Positions 1 through 9,799 of a DNA stretch of 64,000 bases are shown here, in pieces; the first letter of the stretch is position 1; the number at the start of each line of letters is the position of its first letter. The position numbers and the translations under genes are program-made. Below the pieces are notes generated by a model, which was not told where the DNA came from, did not search any database, and saw only the letters and a list, made by a program, of their open reading frames with translations. The DNA is from UBA946 sp031550725 (GTDB taxonomy: Bacteria > Bacillota > Clostridia > Oscillospirales > Ruminococcaceae): assembly GCA_031550725.1 (NCBI GenBank), contig JAVBOH010000020.1:1-64000 (forward strand), in the 5' to 3' direction.

Positions 1-71
1 ATAGCCGAAACGCGTAATGGATATCGCATTTTTTTGCTTATTGCGCGCATACTAACTGTGAGGTGAGTGCA

Positions 72-206
72 ATGGCGAAAGCTGGAATGAGAAGACCTGA
101 CCCAAAAGATCCGCATGGTACGGAGAGTAACCACAAAATGAAAATACCCAAAAATGATGTACCGCCTGTACCAGAAATTCAAGGCAAGCAAAAGCATGGT
201 AAATAA
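72..206 (+). CDS. Small conserved hypothetical protein, 44 aa
   Basis: This 44-residue reading frame starts with ATG eight bases after a GAGGTGAG ribosome binding site and ends in TAA just before a strong hairpin. The product is basic and rich in proline and glycine (it begins MAKAGMRRPDPKDPHGTESN and ends in a lysine-rich tail) and has no membrane segment. I have the impression that similar short proteins occur in related Clostridia, but that is memory and was not checked. No function can be proposed. The good ribosome binding site and following terminator support a real gene; the promoter may lie outside the window. Confidence 0.6.
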   Translation: MAKAGMRRPDPKDPHGTESNHKMKIPKNDVPPVPEIQGKQKHGK

Positions 207-213
207 CTAAAAA

Positions 214-248
214 ATGGCTGCTGTACGAACTAGTCGTACAGCAGCCAT
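214..248. terminator. Bidirectional hairpin terminator
   Basis: A perfect 15-bp stem (214-228 with 234-248) closes a 5-nt loop. On the minus strand it is followed by a run of T, so it suits the end of the minus-strand cyclase gene at 254 best; it would also stop the small plus-strand gene ending at 206. Confidence 0.85.
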
Positions 249-253
249 CACAA

Positions 254-2212
254 TTATCTTATTGTAGAGCGTGCAATATTATGACGCTTTTTAAACTCAA
301 CCTTTTCTTTATACATAAGCTCATCGGCGATACGTATAAACTCATCAATAGGATGAGAGCCATCCGGTACAATTTTATAAATACCGCAGCTTGCCTGAAC
401 TAAGTAAGGTTTTCCGGAGGATTCATTGTATTTATCAAGGTTTGCTTGGAATTTCTTAATAAACTCATCGGCATAATTATTGTCATAATTAATGCCCGCA
501 ACAACATATTCATCGCCGCCGAAACGTGCAATGATATCATCTTTACCAGCGGCAGCAAGCAGTGCATTTGCGGTAACGGTAATAGCATTGTCACCCTCTT
601 TATGCCCATAAACGTCATTGGTAGTTTTAAGTCCGTTCAAGTCTATGGAAATTACCATAAATTCAAACCCATAATAAATACACTTTTCAAACAGCTTTGG
701 AGTAAACTGATAGAAACCACGCCTGTTGTAAAGGTTTGTCATTGAGTCACGAATATACATATCTTCAAGCTTTGCAACGAAATTACGAAGCTCAGCCTGA
801 ACTCTTGCATTTTCAACAACTGTGCTGATGTTTGTAACATATGTATTCAAAATGTAATAATTTGTTGAAGTTTGAGTAAACTCAATAGCGATATATCCAA
901 TTGTTCTGTCCCTGAAATGCAGCGGCAGGAACATGATATTCTCATATTTCTCAAGCAAGCCGTCAAGGTCGGGCAGCATTTCCTCTGTCTTAAAAGGAGG
1001 GAGCATAAATTTATCGCCGCCGTCAGAATATTGAAGTGTATATTGAATATTCTCAGAATACCCTTCACGTTGATAGCTGATATAGGAATCATAAACATCC
1101 TCAATTGTTTCAACGCTTGATATTAAACCCTCACTGATGCAAAGCCAGTTAACTCTTGACCATACATTCTGTAGGAAAATATCCATTCTATACAAGGTTT
1201 CCTCAAAAGTCAAACCACCTGTCGCAGACTCAACCCTATGTACAATCTGATTGGACTGACTTTTCCATTCATTAATTTTATCATAAAGGTCATGCTTAAC
1301 CTTATTATTGAACTCGTTCAGGTTAGCGTGCGGACATCCGCATGAAACTCTGTATAGCTGTTCACCATCAATAACCTCATTGCCAGCAGGAGAAATTTCT
1401 CCTGCCAATATCTGCAAAACACGTTTGGCGGAAACTTCACCAGCAAGCTTAGGATCAAGCTTAACAGTAGTGATAGATGGAGCATAAGTGAGTGCTTCAT
1501 CAATGCCGTCAATACCAGTTACAATAACATCATCAGGAACCTTGAAGCCCAGTGAGTTAAGCTTTTCGATAACACCAAGTGCCATTGAATCGTTTGCGCA
1601 AACAAAAGCCTGCGGCATTATACCACGCCTGTCATAATAACCCTGCACCCATTCCATTGCAGGAACACTCCAGAACATACCATAACCGATACTGTCTTCA
1701 TGCAGTTCAAAGCCACGTTCACTCATAACCCTGCGATAAATATTCTCTCTTGATTCAGATGCAGAATTCCCCTTAATACCTGCAATAAAAGAAATATCCT
1801 TAACGCCATGAACATCAATCAGATGGTTAATCATATCATATAAAGCTTCTTCATATCCAAGTGTGATGTTATAAGCATTTGCAATATTTTCATCAATAGA
1901 AACAACCGGCACGTTATTTTCTTTTGCACGAGCAAGAATATCCTGTGTAGATTTCTCACATTTCATAGTCAGTGTCATTAAAATAATGGCATCAATACGC
2001 TTGTAATTAATCAGGTTATAAATATTAACTTCACCAATATCATGAGGCTCATTGTTAAAAACATCAGACAGCGAAGTAAACCAAAGCAAGCTATGCCCAG
2101 CCTCATTAAGCGTTTCCGCAAGCTTACCGATAAAAGGGGAGTGGTATGCCTCGTCAATGCCGCCAGATATAACAGCTATCTTTTTCCGTGTAATTTTTTC
2201 CTTATCGTCCAT
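254..2212 (-). CDS. LacI-type sugar-binding domain fused to a GGDEF diguanylate cyclase
   Basis: The 652-residue protein has a periplasmic-binding-protein/LacI-like ligand domain (about residues 10-285, opening KKIAVISGGIDEAYHSPF), a middle region that may be GAF-like, a short coiled linker, and a C-terminal GGDEF domain (about 490-645) with the active-site signature GGDEY at 565-569. There is no signal peptide, membrane segment or N-terminal helix-turn-helix, so it should be a soluble cytoplasmic cyclase that senses a small ligand, perhaps a sugar, rather than a repressor. The start ATG follows GAGGGATGAATTAG. It is transcribed alone and ends at the hairpin 214-248. The ligand is unknown. 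Confidence 0.88.
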   Translation of the reverse strand: MDDKEKITRKKIAVISGGIDEAYHSPFIGKLAETLNEAGHSLLWFTSLSDVFNNEPHDIGEVNIYNLINYKRIDAIILMTLTMKCEKSTQDILARAKENNVPVVSIDENIANAYNITLGYEEALYDMINHLIDVHGVKDISFIAGIKGNSASESRENIYRRVMSERGFELHEDSIGYGMFWSVPAMEWVQGYYDRRGIMPQAFVCANDSMALGVIEKLNSLGFKVPDDVIVTGIDGIDEALTYAPSITTVKLDPKLAGEVSAKRVLQILAGEISPAGNEVIDGEQLYRVSCGCPHANLNEFNNKVKHDLYDKINEWKSQSNQIVHRVESATGGLTFEETLYRMDIFLQNVWSRVNWLCISEGLISSVETIEDVYDSYISYQREGYSENIQYTLQYSDGGDKFMLPPFKTEEMLPDLDGLLEKYENIMFLPLHFRDRTIGYIAIEFTQTSTNYYILNTYVTNISTVVENARVQAELRNFVAKLEDMYIRDSMTNLYNRRGFYQFTPKLFEKCIYYGFEFMVISIDLNGLKTTNDVYGHKEGDNAITVTANALLAAAGKDDIIARFGGDEYVVAGINYDNNYADEFIKKFQANLDKYNESSGKPYLVQASCGIYKIVPDGSHPIDEFIRIADELMYKEKVEFKKRHNIARSTIR

Positions 2213-2543
2213 CTAATTCATCCCTCAAAACTGTATTCATTAATCATATTTATTAGGGTTAATGTTTGATTTTAGCTATTCAAAACTTATTAATCAATTT
2301 TTATATAAAACGCCAAATCAATATATATAAGTATATTTTATTATATCACATTTACACAATCAATATGTGAACGTGATGTTAATTATGTTAACAAAAACGA
2401 TAACAGTTTAATAATCGTTCATAGATTATGATATGTTAAAATACAGTAAAGTTGACAAAAATAACCTATCTATGTAAGTTCTAAGTGCTAAATCAAAATT
2501 ATAACGCTTAGAAAGCTTATATAAATAGGTTGTTAAATTTATT
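2213..2543. other. AT-rich intergenic region, 331 bp
   Basis: This gap must hold the promoter of the minus-strand cyclase gene. I see no open reading frame with a ribosome binding site and no strong hairpin. A TTGACA box near 2454 on the plus strand has no gene behind it. Confidence 0.5.
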
Positions 2544-3545
2544 TTAGGAAAGGTGGTCAACATCTGAAATCAAATCAGATTTCTGAATAGCCACTAAGGT
2601 ATACTCATTTCCACGTTTTGAAACGATGTATTCAACATATTTTTCAGGTATTGGAGTATAATCTCCGGTGCGTGTAAGCCAAGCAGGAGTTGGGGAAACA
2701 TATCCAACAGTTAATGTGTAACGCTCACCGACACGTTCGATATCAACAACAACAGGGGAGTAGGTAAAATATTTTGGGTTAGTTGGAATTCGATATGACT
2801 TGATATCCTCATCATAATAAAATTGAATATCAGTGCCGAGAATTGAGGCATGAGTGATGTTAAGTCCTGTACCGAAAAGCTTAATGGCATGCAGTTCGAT
2901 ATCAACCTCAGGAACAACCATATAGTCAAATTCGGTTGTATATTTTGACTTGTCCTCATAAAGAATAATATCCCAAATTGATGCAGTAACGATAGTATCA
3001 TTTCTAAGCTTAGTGGTCTGGTCGAACGGTGCAGGGTCACAAATAACAATCGGATAGATAAAACTAGCAAAATCATTTTTTTGCTGAGTATTGTCGGCAA
3101 AAGCCTTAAATTTATCAACCGAAAATGTGATAACAGAAATCAAACCGATTATAGCAAGAATAGTCACAATAAGTCCGATTATATAATTTATTTTCTTTTT
3201 AAAAGCCTCAGTATTATGCGCAGGCATTGCAGGAACAGGTTCTTCTGAGGCAATTTCAGCAATTTCTGTGATATCCTCATCAAGTGCTGCATCAAACATT
3301 CGCTTTAAATTCTCGATGGATTCATGTTCCTCTGCCTTGATTTTATCTATCAAGCCATTTTTTTCGTCTTTATTGTTGCCGCTGTTATTATTAACGGCAA
3401 CAAACTTTGGCGGCTTTTGTTTTGATTTGTTATCCTTTGCAGGACTTTTTTTCTTTGACTTAACAAAATCATTTTTTTGCTTTTTAACATAATTATCGTA
3501 ATCAAAGAATTCCTGATCTTTTTTATCATTACTCATTGAATGCAC
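2544..3545 (-). CDS. Single-pass membrane protein of unknown function
   Basis: The product (333 residues) has a highly charged, lysine-rich cytoplasmic N-terminus (about 1-115), one membrane helix (about 119-142, INYIIGLIVTILAIIGLISV) and an extracytoplasmic C-terminal domain of about 190 residues without a recognised motif. Two starts are possible. The GTG at 3545 lies 4 nt after GGAGG, and the in-frame ATG at 3536 lies 13 nt after it; neither spacing is ideal. The topology resembles small envelope proteins with a cytoplasmic tether, but I do not recognise a family. It lies 28 bp downstream of proA on the same strand? No: proA begins upstream and ends at 3574, so the two may be co-transcribed. 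Confidence 0.65.
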   Translation of the reverse strand: MHSMSNDKKDQEFFDYDNYVKKQKNDFVKSKKKSPAKDNKSKQKPPKFVAVNNNSGNNKDEKNGLIDKIKAEEHESIENLKRMFDAALDEDITEIAEIASEEPVPAMPAHNTEAFKKKINYIIGLIVTILAIIGLISVITFSVDKFKAFADNTQQKNDFASFIYPIVICDPAPFDQTTKLRNDTIVTASIWDIILYEDKSKYTTEFDYMVVPEVDIELHAIKLFGTGLNITHASILGTDIQFYYDEDIKSYRIPTNPKYFTYSPVVVDIERVGERYTLTVGYVSPTPAWLTRTGDYTPIPEKYVEYIVSKRGNEYTLVAIQKSDLISDVDHLS

Positions 3546-3573
3546 AAGTCCTCCATCAAAAATAAAATTATAT

Positions 3574-4824
3574 TTATGCTCTTATCTGCCCATTTCCATC
3601 AATCAAAAATTTAACAGAAGTAAGCTCCTTAAGTCCCATTGGGCCTCTTGCATGCATTTTCTGTGTAGAGATACCAATTTCAGCACCAAGACCAAACATA
3701 CCGCCATCTGTAAATGCAGTTGAAACATTAACATAAACAGCCGCAGAATCTATTTCACTTCTGAATTTATTGGAATTTGACAATGTATTTGTAACAATAC
3801 ACTCCGAATGGCCTGATGAATACTTTTCGATATGTGCAATTGCTTCATCAACATCCTTTACAACCTTAACTGAAATGATATAATCAAGATATTCCTTAAA
3901 ATAATCTTCTTCAGTTGCTAAAACGACACAGTCACCTAGTATTTCAGCAGTTTTTTCACATCCACGGATTTCGACATTATGCTCATCAAGTTTTTTCTTA
4001 ATTGCAGGCAGTGCAGTTTCAGCGATGTTTTCGTGAACAAGCAGTGATTCACAAGTATTGCATACAGAAATACGTCTTGTTTTTGAGTTGTTAACAATAC
4101 TTACAGCCATATCAATATCAGCAGTTTCGTCCACAAAAATGTGACAATTGCCAACACCAGTTTCGATAACAGGCATAGCTGCATTTTGCTTAACAGCATT
4201 TATAAGAGAGGCATTTCCTCGTGGGATAAGTACATCAACATATTCATCGCATTTCATTAGCTCAGTTGTAATTTCACGTGTTGTATCATCCACAAACTGA
4301 ATAATATTTGAAGGTAATCCTGCCTTTGCAATTGATTCTCTCATAATATCGCATAAAACCTTGTTTGAGTTATATGCTTCCTTGCCGCCCCTTAAAATTA
4401 CACAGTTGCCTGCTTTTAAGCACAGAGCCGCCGCATCAACTGTTACATTTGGACGGGATTCGTAAATAATTCCGATTACACCAAGTGGAACATGTACTTT
4501 TGTAACCTTCATACCGTTTGGACGAATTGTGCCGCTTTCAACCATTCCAATAGGGTCTTCAAGTCCAATAAGCTCATACAAGCTGTCGGAAATACCTTTT
4601 ATACGGTCAGGAGTAAGCTTAAGTCTGTCCTGCATAGCAGGTGACATCTCATTTTTCTGAGCAGCCTGAATATCAATACTGTTAGCCATCATTATGACAT
4701 CAGTTCTATTGATAAGTGCCTTTGCAATTTCTTTCAAAGCATCGTTTTTAAACTGTGTTGAGGCAGTAGCAGCAGCCTTTTTACAAGCCTTTGCGTTCAT
4801 ACCTAATGTTTCTATAATGGACAT
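3574..4824 (-). CDS. proA: Gamma-glutamyl phosphate reductase
   Basis: This 416-residue enzyme reduces L-glutamyl-5-phosphate to glutamate-5-semialdehyde with NADPH, the second step of proline synthesis. Family landmarks are visible: LGVIGIIYESRPNVT, the CLKAGNCVILRGGKEA segment and the catalytic cysteine region RRISVCNTCESLLVH. The length is the family norm. It lies 36 bp downstream of proB on the same strand, so the two form the usual proBA operon. proC, the last enzyme, is not in the window. The product is cytoplasmic. Confidence 0.97.
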   Translation of the reverse strand: MSIIETLGMNAKACKKAAATASTQFKNDALKEIAKALINRTDVIMMANSIDIQAAQKNEMSPAMQDRLKLTPDRIKGISDSLYELIGLEDPIGMVESGTIRPNGMKVTKVHVPLGVIGIIYESRPNVTVDAAALCLKAGNCVILRGGKEAYNSNKVLCDIMRESIAKAGLPSNIIQFVDDTTREITTELMKCDEYVDVLIPRGNASLINAVKQNAAMPVIETGVGNCHIFVDETADIDMAVSIVNNSKTRRISVCNTCESLLVHENIAETALPAIKKKLDEHNVEIRGCEKTAEILGDCVVLATEEDYFKEYLDYIISVKVVKDVDEAIAHIEKYSSGHSECIVTNTLSNSNKFRSEIDSAAVYVNVSTAFTDGGMFGLGAEIGISTQKMHARGPMGLKELTSVKFLIDGNGQIRA

Positions 4825-4860
4825 AAATGTACCAACCTTTCTTGATTAATTCATAATGAA

Positions 4861-5652
4861 TTATGAATTCGCAGTAAATACTGTTCCAACATGATTACCA
4901 TCGAAGAAATCATATAAAATGTTAGGGTTTTTACCATTCAGAATAGCCATGTCAACACCTGCATTTACAGCTATTTCTGCCGCATGAATTTTAGTAATCA
5001 TACCACCAGTGCCAAGACCTGAAACAGCATCTCCAGCAAGACTTCTGATTTCATCATTGATTTCGTTAACAACGGGAATAAGCTTAGCATCGGGGTTAAG
5101 CTTTGGATTTGAGTCATAAAAGCCATCAATATCGGATAGTATTATGAGCAGGTCGGAATCAGAGAAAACAGCAACCTGAGCAGCAAGAGAGTCATTCTCG
5201 CCAAATTCAAGCTCCAGCTCATCAATAGCAACGGTATCATTTTCATTTACAACAGGAATTACACCACGTTCAATTAGCTTTTGGAATGTATTTTCAACGT
5301 TGTTTTTACGTGGTGTATCTATGATATATCTTGTCAAAAGAATTTGAGCAACAGTAATGCTGTATTCGCCGAACATCTTGTCATAAATATACATAAGCTC
5401 ACACTGACCAACAGCGGCACAAGCCTGCTTCATAGCGGTTTCAGTGGGACGTGACGGCATTCCGAGCTTTGCCATGCCAAGACCGATTGCACCTGATGAA
5501 ACGAGTATAATCTCCTTACCGGAATTCTGCAAATCGGAAAGTACCTTAACAAGCTTTTCAACACGTCGTATGTTAAGGCGTCCTGTCTTATGTGTTAAAG
5601 TTGATGTGCCAACCTTTATAACAATTCTTTTCTTATCATGGATATCAAACAT
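4861..5652 (-). CDS. proB: Glutamate 5-kinase
   Basis: The 263-residue kinase phosphorylates glutamate to start proline synthesis. The amino-acid-kinase fold is clear from RIVIKVGTSTLT at the N-terminus, LVSSGAIGLGM, the VVNENDTVAIDEL block and SGLGTGGMITKI. It ends after the kinase domain and therefore lacks the C-terminal PUA domain found in the E. coli enzyme (about 367 residues); short versions are common in Firmicutes and Cyanobacteria. The start ATG follows AAGGGG by 10 nt. It leads the proBA operon. Feedback inhibition by proline is expected from the family but cannot be read here. Confidence 0.97.
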   Translation of the reverse strand: MFDIHDKKRIVIKVGTSTLTHKTGRLNIRRVEKLVKVLSDLQNSGKEIILVSSGAIGLGMAKLGMPSRPTETAMKQACAAVGQCELMYIYDKMFGEYSITVAQILLTRYIIDTPRKNNVENTFQKLIERGVIPVVNENDTVAIDELELEFGENDSLAAQVAVFSDSDLLIILSDIDGFYDSNPKLNPDAKLIPVVNEINDEIRSLAGDAVSGLGTGGMITKIHAAEIAVNAGVDMAILNGKNPNILYDFFDGNHVGTVFTANS

Positions 5653-5680
5653 AAAATTAAATCCCCTTAAAATTATATAT

Positions 5681-5710
5681 TGTAGGGCGGTGGATTTGCT
5701 TCCGCCGCTT
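5681..5710. repeat. Small GC-rich hairpin between dehydrogenase and proB
   Basis: A TGTAGGGCGG sequence pairs through GGCGG/CCGCC across a 12-nt loop. It stands out in AT-rich surroundings and shares the TGTAGGG core with the larger hairpin at 10971-11063, so it may be a degraded member of the same dispersed repeat, or a weak terminator for the dehydrogenase gene. Confidence 0.4.
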
Positions 5711-5727
5711 AAGGTATATTGTTATCT

Positions 5728-6678
5728 TTATTTCGTAACGACATTAATGGGGTTACCATCAATAAAAGCTTTCATATTATCAGTCACAAGGTTAACAAGC
5801 CTTTGTCTTGTTTCAAATGCCGTCCAAGCAACATGAGGTGTGATAACACAGTTCTTTGCATTAATCAGCGGACAATCCTCACTCATCGGCTCAAGTGTTA
5901 AAACATCAAGTCCTGCTCCTGCTATTATATCATTATTCAATGCATATGCAAGGTCAAATTCATCAACAACGCCGCCACGTGATGTATTAATAAGCACTGC
6001 ACTTTTCTTACAAAGCTTAAGCATATCAGCATTAATAAGCTTTTCTGTTGCATCAGTCAGCGGACAATGTGCTGTTATAAAATCAGACTGCGAGAAAAGT
6101 TCAGTAAGTCCGACAAATTTAACCATGCTGTCCTGCTTTGCAGTACGAGTGTTTACAATAACATTCATGCCGAATGAATGCGCAATTTTAGCAACATTTC
6201 TGCCGATCTCACCATATCCGATGATACCGATTGTCTTGCCCGAAAGCTCGGATGTGGGGAAAGCGATATTTGTAAAGGTCTTGCTGTTTATCCAGCCATT
6301 ATCTTTAACAAAATCATTATAAGCAGCAGTTTTATTTGCGAAATGCAGTATGAACGAAAAAACCTGCTGTGCAACTGCTCCTGTTGAGTATGCGGGGGCA
6401 TTTGATACGATTATTCCAAGCTCCTTGCATACTTTAACATCAATATTATTATACCCTGTTGCACACACGCCGATGTATTTTAAGTTTGGACAAGCTCTTA
6501 AGACATCCGCTGTAAAAGGAGTTTTATTGCATAATGCAATTTGGGCATCACCAATATACTCGACTATCTTGTCTGTGGGTGTAAGCGGATATTCGGTAAC
6601 ATCACCTAAAGCATAAATTGGCTCAAAGGATATGTCATCCATTGTTAGAATTGCAGCCTCAAGCATTATAATTTTCAT
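5728..6678 (-). CDS. D-isomer specific 2-hydroxyacid dehydrogenase
   Basis: This NAD-dependent dehydrogenase family protein (316 residues from the chosen start) shows the Rossmann motif GKTIGIIGYGEIGRNVAKIA, the substrate arginine region INTSRGGVVDEFDL, and the C-terminal active-site histidine in NCVITPHVAWTA. It is closest in style to glycerate or hydroxypyruvate reductase-like members, but the substrate cannot be told from sequence alone. I start at ATG 6678 because GAAAGGA lies about 11 nt upstream; an earlier frame-open extension to 6732 lacks a site. It may share a transcript with proBA (75-bp gap), although a hairpin lies between. Confidence 0.9.
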   Translation of the reverse strand: MKIIMLEAAILTMDDISFEPIYALGDVTEYPLTPTDKIVEYIGDAQIALCNKTPFTADVLRACPNLKYIGVCATGYNNIDVKVCKELGIIVSNAPAYSTGAVAQQVFSFILHFANKTAAYNDFVKDNGWINSKTFTNIAFPTSELSGKTIGIIGYGEIGRNVAKIAHSFGMNVIVNTRTAKQDSMVKFVGLTELFSQSDFITAHCPLTDATEKLINADMLKLCKKSAVLINTSRGGVVDEFDLAYALNNDIIAGAGLDVLTLEPMSEDCPLINAKNCVITPHVAWTAFETRQRLVNLVTDNMKAFIDGNPINVVTK

Positions 6679-7058
6679 TCTTATGACCATCCTTTCAAAA
6701 AAGAGCAGTCTGTTGCTCATATCAATATACAATATATTTTACCATATTTTAATGTTAAAATCAATAGTGTTTAGTTCACATAATTGCTAAAAAAATATCA
6801 AATTTGAGATTGCTGTTAAAAGCTTGTAAATGTAAGCTTTGTAATAATATTTTTATCATCAAAATATACCAAATAGACAATTTATTTTTTTGAAATTTAT
6901 GAATATAGGCGAAAATAAAATAATTGCGAAAAACTGTTTTAAAAACGTTTAAGATATGTTATAATTAACATAATGATGTATAAAAATCTGATATAATTAC
7001 ATTAAAATTTCACAATATTTGTAAAATATATATTTATTATGTACAGGAAGGACGATTA
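6679..7058. other. AT-rich divergent promoter region, 380 bp
   Basis: The region separates divergent genes. It contains a small AAGCTT palindrome hairpin near 6820-6840, a TTATAATTAACATAA palindrome-like stretch near 6958-6973, and several TATAAT-like boxes. No reading frame with a ribosome binding site and no cyclic-di-GMP riboswitch core was seen. Confidence 0.45.
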
Positions 7059-9632
7059 TTGAGTATGCACGAAAAAAAGAAAAAACCATTTTTTCTTAAC
7101 ATAACCAAAAGACTAATATTTTTTATATTTATAATACTTATTATAGCATTTGTCGTTTTTAGCGGTGTTGTGTATGCAATTACAAAAATAAAGCTTGAAA
7201 ATGATAAAACTGAAAAGATACATGAAATAGGTGAATTATCAACCGGACTTGTCATTAGCTTTGCAGAAAGCAAAAATGACTACGCTGATATTCTTCTTGA
7301 CACTCCTGATTTAAACGCTTTTCTTAACTCTGTTAAGGTTATTGATAATCAGACAACTGTGAAAAGCTCGCAGTATTATGATGGCGTGCAGAATGCACTT
7401 GATACGCTTTGTACTCAGTATGATGATGTTGTATCAGCATGGCTGATACCAAATGATTCCGGACTTGTGATTGCAAATGACGGGAATTTTATCAGTGCGG
7501 ATGAATATAATCTGCATGAACGTTCATGGTATCGCACATTTATGATATCAAAGACATTTTCGCACGTTTATTACCATACTTCACTTGAACACAGCATTAT
7601 TGACAATACTGCTGATGTAATAACTGTTATATCAGCAGTTTATGAAAATGAAATGCCAATTGGTTATTGTGGTGTTGAATTAAAAATTGACGGCTTAAAG
7701 TCAGTTATAGGAAGATATTCTGCAGCAAACGGCAGTCATACTGTGATTATGGCTGAATCAGGAAATGCAGTTTATGCACCAACATGGAGCACTGATTATA
7801 TCGGCAGCTACAACAAGTTTTCACCGATTATAAATCAGTCCTCATTATATGCAGACGGATATGATTCATTTATAACTGATGATGACACAAAAATTGATTT
7901 TTATGTAAATAATTCTGCAATTAATGGCTGGAGTATCATTGTATGTTTTGATGATTTTACTGCCAATAATGAGCTAACATCTATTATGATTCGTCTGCTT
8001 ATTATATTGCTGTGTCTTATTGTGCTTGCATATATTTTTATTATTGACCTTATTAAAAAGCAGACTAAGGTGCTTGACAGCATTCAGAATTCACTTGAAA
8101 TAATCGAATGCGGTGAAACCGCTGACCCTATTAATGTAAAGAAAAAACACACCCTTTATCCTATCGTTCAGAGTGTTTCAAAAATAAACGACAGTATAAA
8201 AGCTAAAAACGATTATATTAATAAGTTCAACAACACTGATACACTGACAGGGCTTCCAAATAGGATTAAGCTTTATGAATATCTTGAGGATATGATTGCT
8301 GTTTATGATGCAAACCCTATTCGTTTTGCAATTATGTTTGTTGACATTGATAACTTTAAATGGCTTAATGAAACGTTAGGACATAACTTCGGAGATGCTG
8401 TTATCTGCAAGTTCGGAGAAGTGCTGAAGGATTGTATTGGTGACAGCGGCAAGGTTTTCCGTTTCAGTGGCGATGAATTTATTGTTGTTGTTGAATTTAA
8501 TGACGATTATGATAAGCTGCAGAATATTACTTATAAGCTCCAGAATGTTTTCAACCATTCAATCAAGGTTATGACTGATAATATTTATATTAAATTTTCT
8601 GTTGGTATTGCGATTTTTCCTGATGATGATATTACTGCCGACCTTTTGATGCGTGATGCAGATATTGCACTTCACCGTTCAAAAGAAAATGGCAAGGACA
8701 GGGTTTCTTACTATATTAATGCTACTCAAAAAACTTCACTTAGCAAGGCTGCAATTTCCCAGCGTCTAACAAAAGCGCTTAAGAATAATGAGCTGTACTT
8801 GAATTATCAGCCGATTGTTTCGACTACAACAGGCGATATATATGGCTTTGAAGTACTTTTGCGCTGGGACAGTCCTGAATTCGGATTTGTGCCGCCAACT
8901 GAATTTATAAATGTTGCAGAGGAATCAGGAACTATTATTCAGATTGGTACATGGATTTTCGAAAGTGCCTGCCGTTTCCTCAAAGAGCTTAATGAGAGAT
9001 ACAGCAAAAATCTTGTCATATCCATTAATGTTTCACCTGTTCAGCTAAAGCGTGCAGATTATATGGAGCATATAAAGAGGGTTATCGAGATTACTCAGGT
9101 TAATCCTGCAAGTATTCAGATTGAGATTACTGAAAGCACAATGATAGACTTTGTTGATTCACAAAATAGCATTATTGAACAGATTGATGAGCTTGGTATT
9201 TCAATTGCACTTGATGACTTCGGTACAGGTTATTCATCACTTAATTATCTGAAGAATTTCCCAATTAAATGCTTGAAAATTGACAAGTCATTTGTTGATG
9301 AAATTAATAAAAACAAGCGTGACTATGCAATCACAGATTCAATTATTGACCTTGTGCATAACCTTGGAATCAAGACTGTTGCTGAGGGTATTGAAACTGT
9401 TGAACAGTATAACTTCCTGACTGAAATGAAATGTGATTACATTCAGGGTTTCCTTATGAGCAAGCCGCTTAAGGATGAGGATGCACTTCAGTTTGTTGAG
9501 CTGTATGATGCTTTGCATAAACCTGACAAGGATAAGCTTATCATGAATGAAAAGCAGCTTGCAAGCGAACGTGATAATACTCAGATATGTGAACCTCATA
9601 ATTCCATATTGCAGGATATTGAACTTTCATAA
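7059..9632 (+). CDS. Membrane dCache-GGDEF-EAL protein, probable c-di-GMP phosphodiesterase
   Basis: The 857-residue protein has an N-terminal membrane helix (about 21-41), an extracellular Cache-like sensor (about 45-300), a second helix (about 305-328), a GGDEF domain with the altered motif SGDEF near 470, and an EAL domain from about 575. The EAL residues all look intact: ExLxR as FEVLLRW, SINVSP, QIEITEST, LDDFGTGYSSL, CLKIDKSFV, AEGIE and QGFLMSKPL. It therefore probably degrades c-di-GMP, with the GGDEF part either active or a GTP-binding regulator. A TTG start at 7059 is favoured because AGGAAGG ends 7 nt before it; the ATG at 7065 would be 13 nt away. It is monocistronic. Confidence 0.92.
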   Translation: MSMHEKKKKPFFLNITKRLIFFIFIILIIAFVVFSGVVYAITKIKLENDKTEKIHEIGELSTGLVISFAESKNDYADILLDTPDLNAFLNSVKVIDNQTTVKSSQYYDGVQNALDTLCTQYDDVVSAWLIPNDSGLVIANDGNFISADEYNLHERSWYRTFMISKTFSHVYYHTSLEHSIIDNTADVITVISAVYENEMPIGYCGVELKIDGLKSVIGRYSAANGSHTVIMAESGNAVYAPTWSTDYIGSYNKFSPIINQSSLYADGYDSFITDDDTKIDFYVNNSAINGWSIIVCFDDFTANNELTSIMIRLLIILLCLIVLAYIFIIDLIKKQTKVLDSIQNSLEIIECGETADPINVKKKHTLYPIVQSVSKINDSIKAKNDYINKFNNTDTLTGLPNRIKLYEYLEDMIAVYDANPIRFAIMFVDIDNFKWLNETLGHNFGDAVICKFGEVLKDCIGDSGKVFRFSGDEFIVVVEFNDDYDKLQNITYKLQNVFNHSIKVMTDNIYIKFSVGIAIFPDDDITADLLMRDADIALHRSKENGKDRVSYYINATQKTSLSKAAISQRLTKALKNNELYLNYQPIVSTTTGDIYGFEVLLRWDSPEFGFVPPTEFINVAEESGTIIQIGTWIFESACRFLKELNERYSKNLVISINVSPVQLKRADYMEHIKRVIEITQVNPASIQIEITESTMIDFVDSQNSIIEQIDELGISIALDDFGTGYSSLNYLKNFPIKCLKIDKSFVDEINKNKRDYAITDSIIDLVHNLGIKTVAEGIETVEQYNFLTEMKCDYIQGFLMSKPLKDEDALQFVELYDALHKPDKDKLIMNEKQLASERDNTQICEPHNSILQDIELS

Positions 9633-9634
9633 AA

Positions 9635-9677
9635 AATATGGCTGTATGGTTTTGAACATACAGCCATATTTTATTTG
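9635..9677 (+). terminator. Intrinsic terminator
   Basis: A 14-bp stem (9635-9648 with 9657-9670) with an 8-nt loop is followed by a T-rich tract, directly after the GGDEF-EAL gene. Confidence 0.85.
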
Positions 9678-9702
9678 ATTTGTAAAATAGCGTAATATCT
9701 TA

Positions 9703-9731
9703 TTGACATTTTATTCATTTTAATGTATACT
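9703..9731 (+). promoter_or_regulatory. Sigma-70 type promoter of the Ig-like protein gene
   Basis: TTGACA (9703-9708) and TATACT (9726-9731) are spaced by 17 nt, about 60 bp upstream of the start codon at 9800. Confidence 0.75.
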
Positions 9732-9799
9732 GTTTTGTAATAGATGAAAATAGTATTGTCATGTTTATTTAAAATTAGTTTTTGAAAGGAAATGTTACC

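Noticed and set aside
9782..9799. Upstream TTG start for the Ig-like protein
   Set aside because: It overlaps the AAAGGA ribosome binding site of the ATG at 9800.
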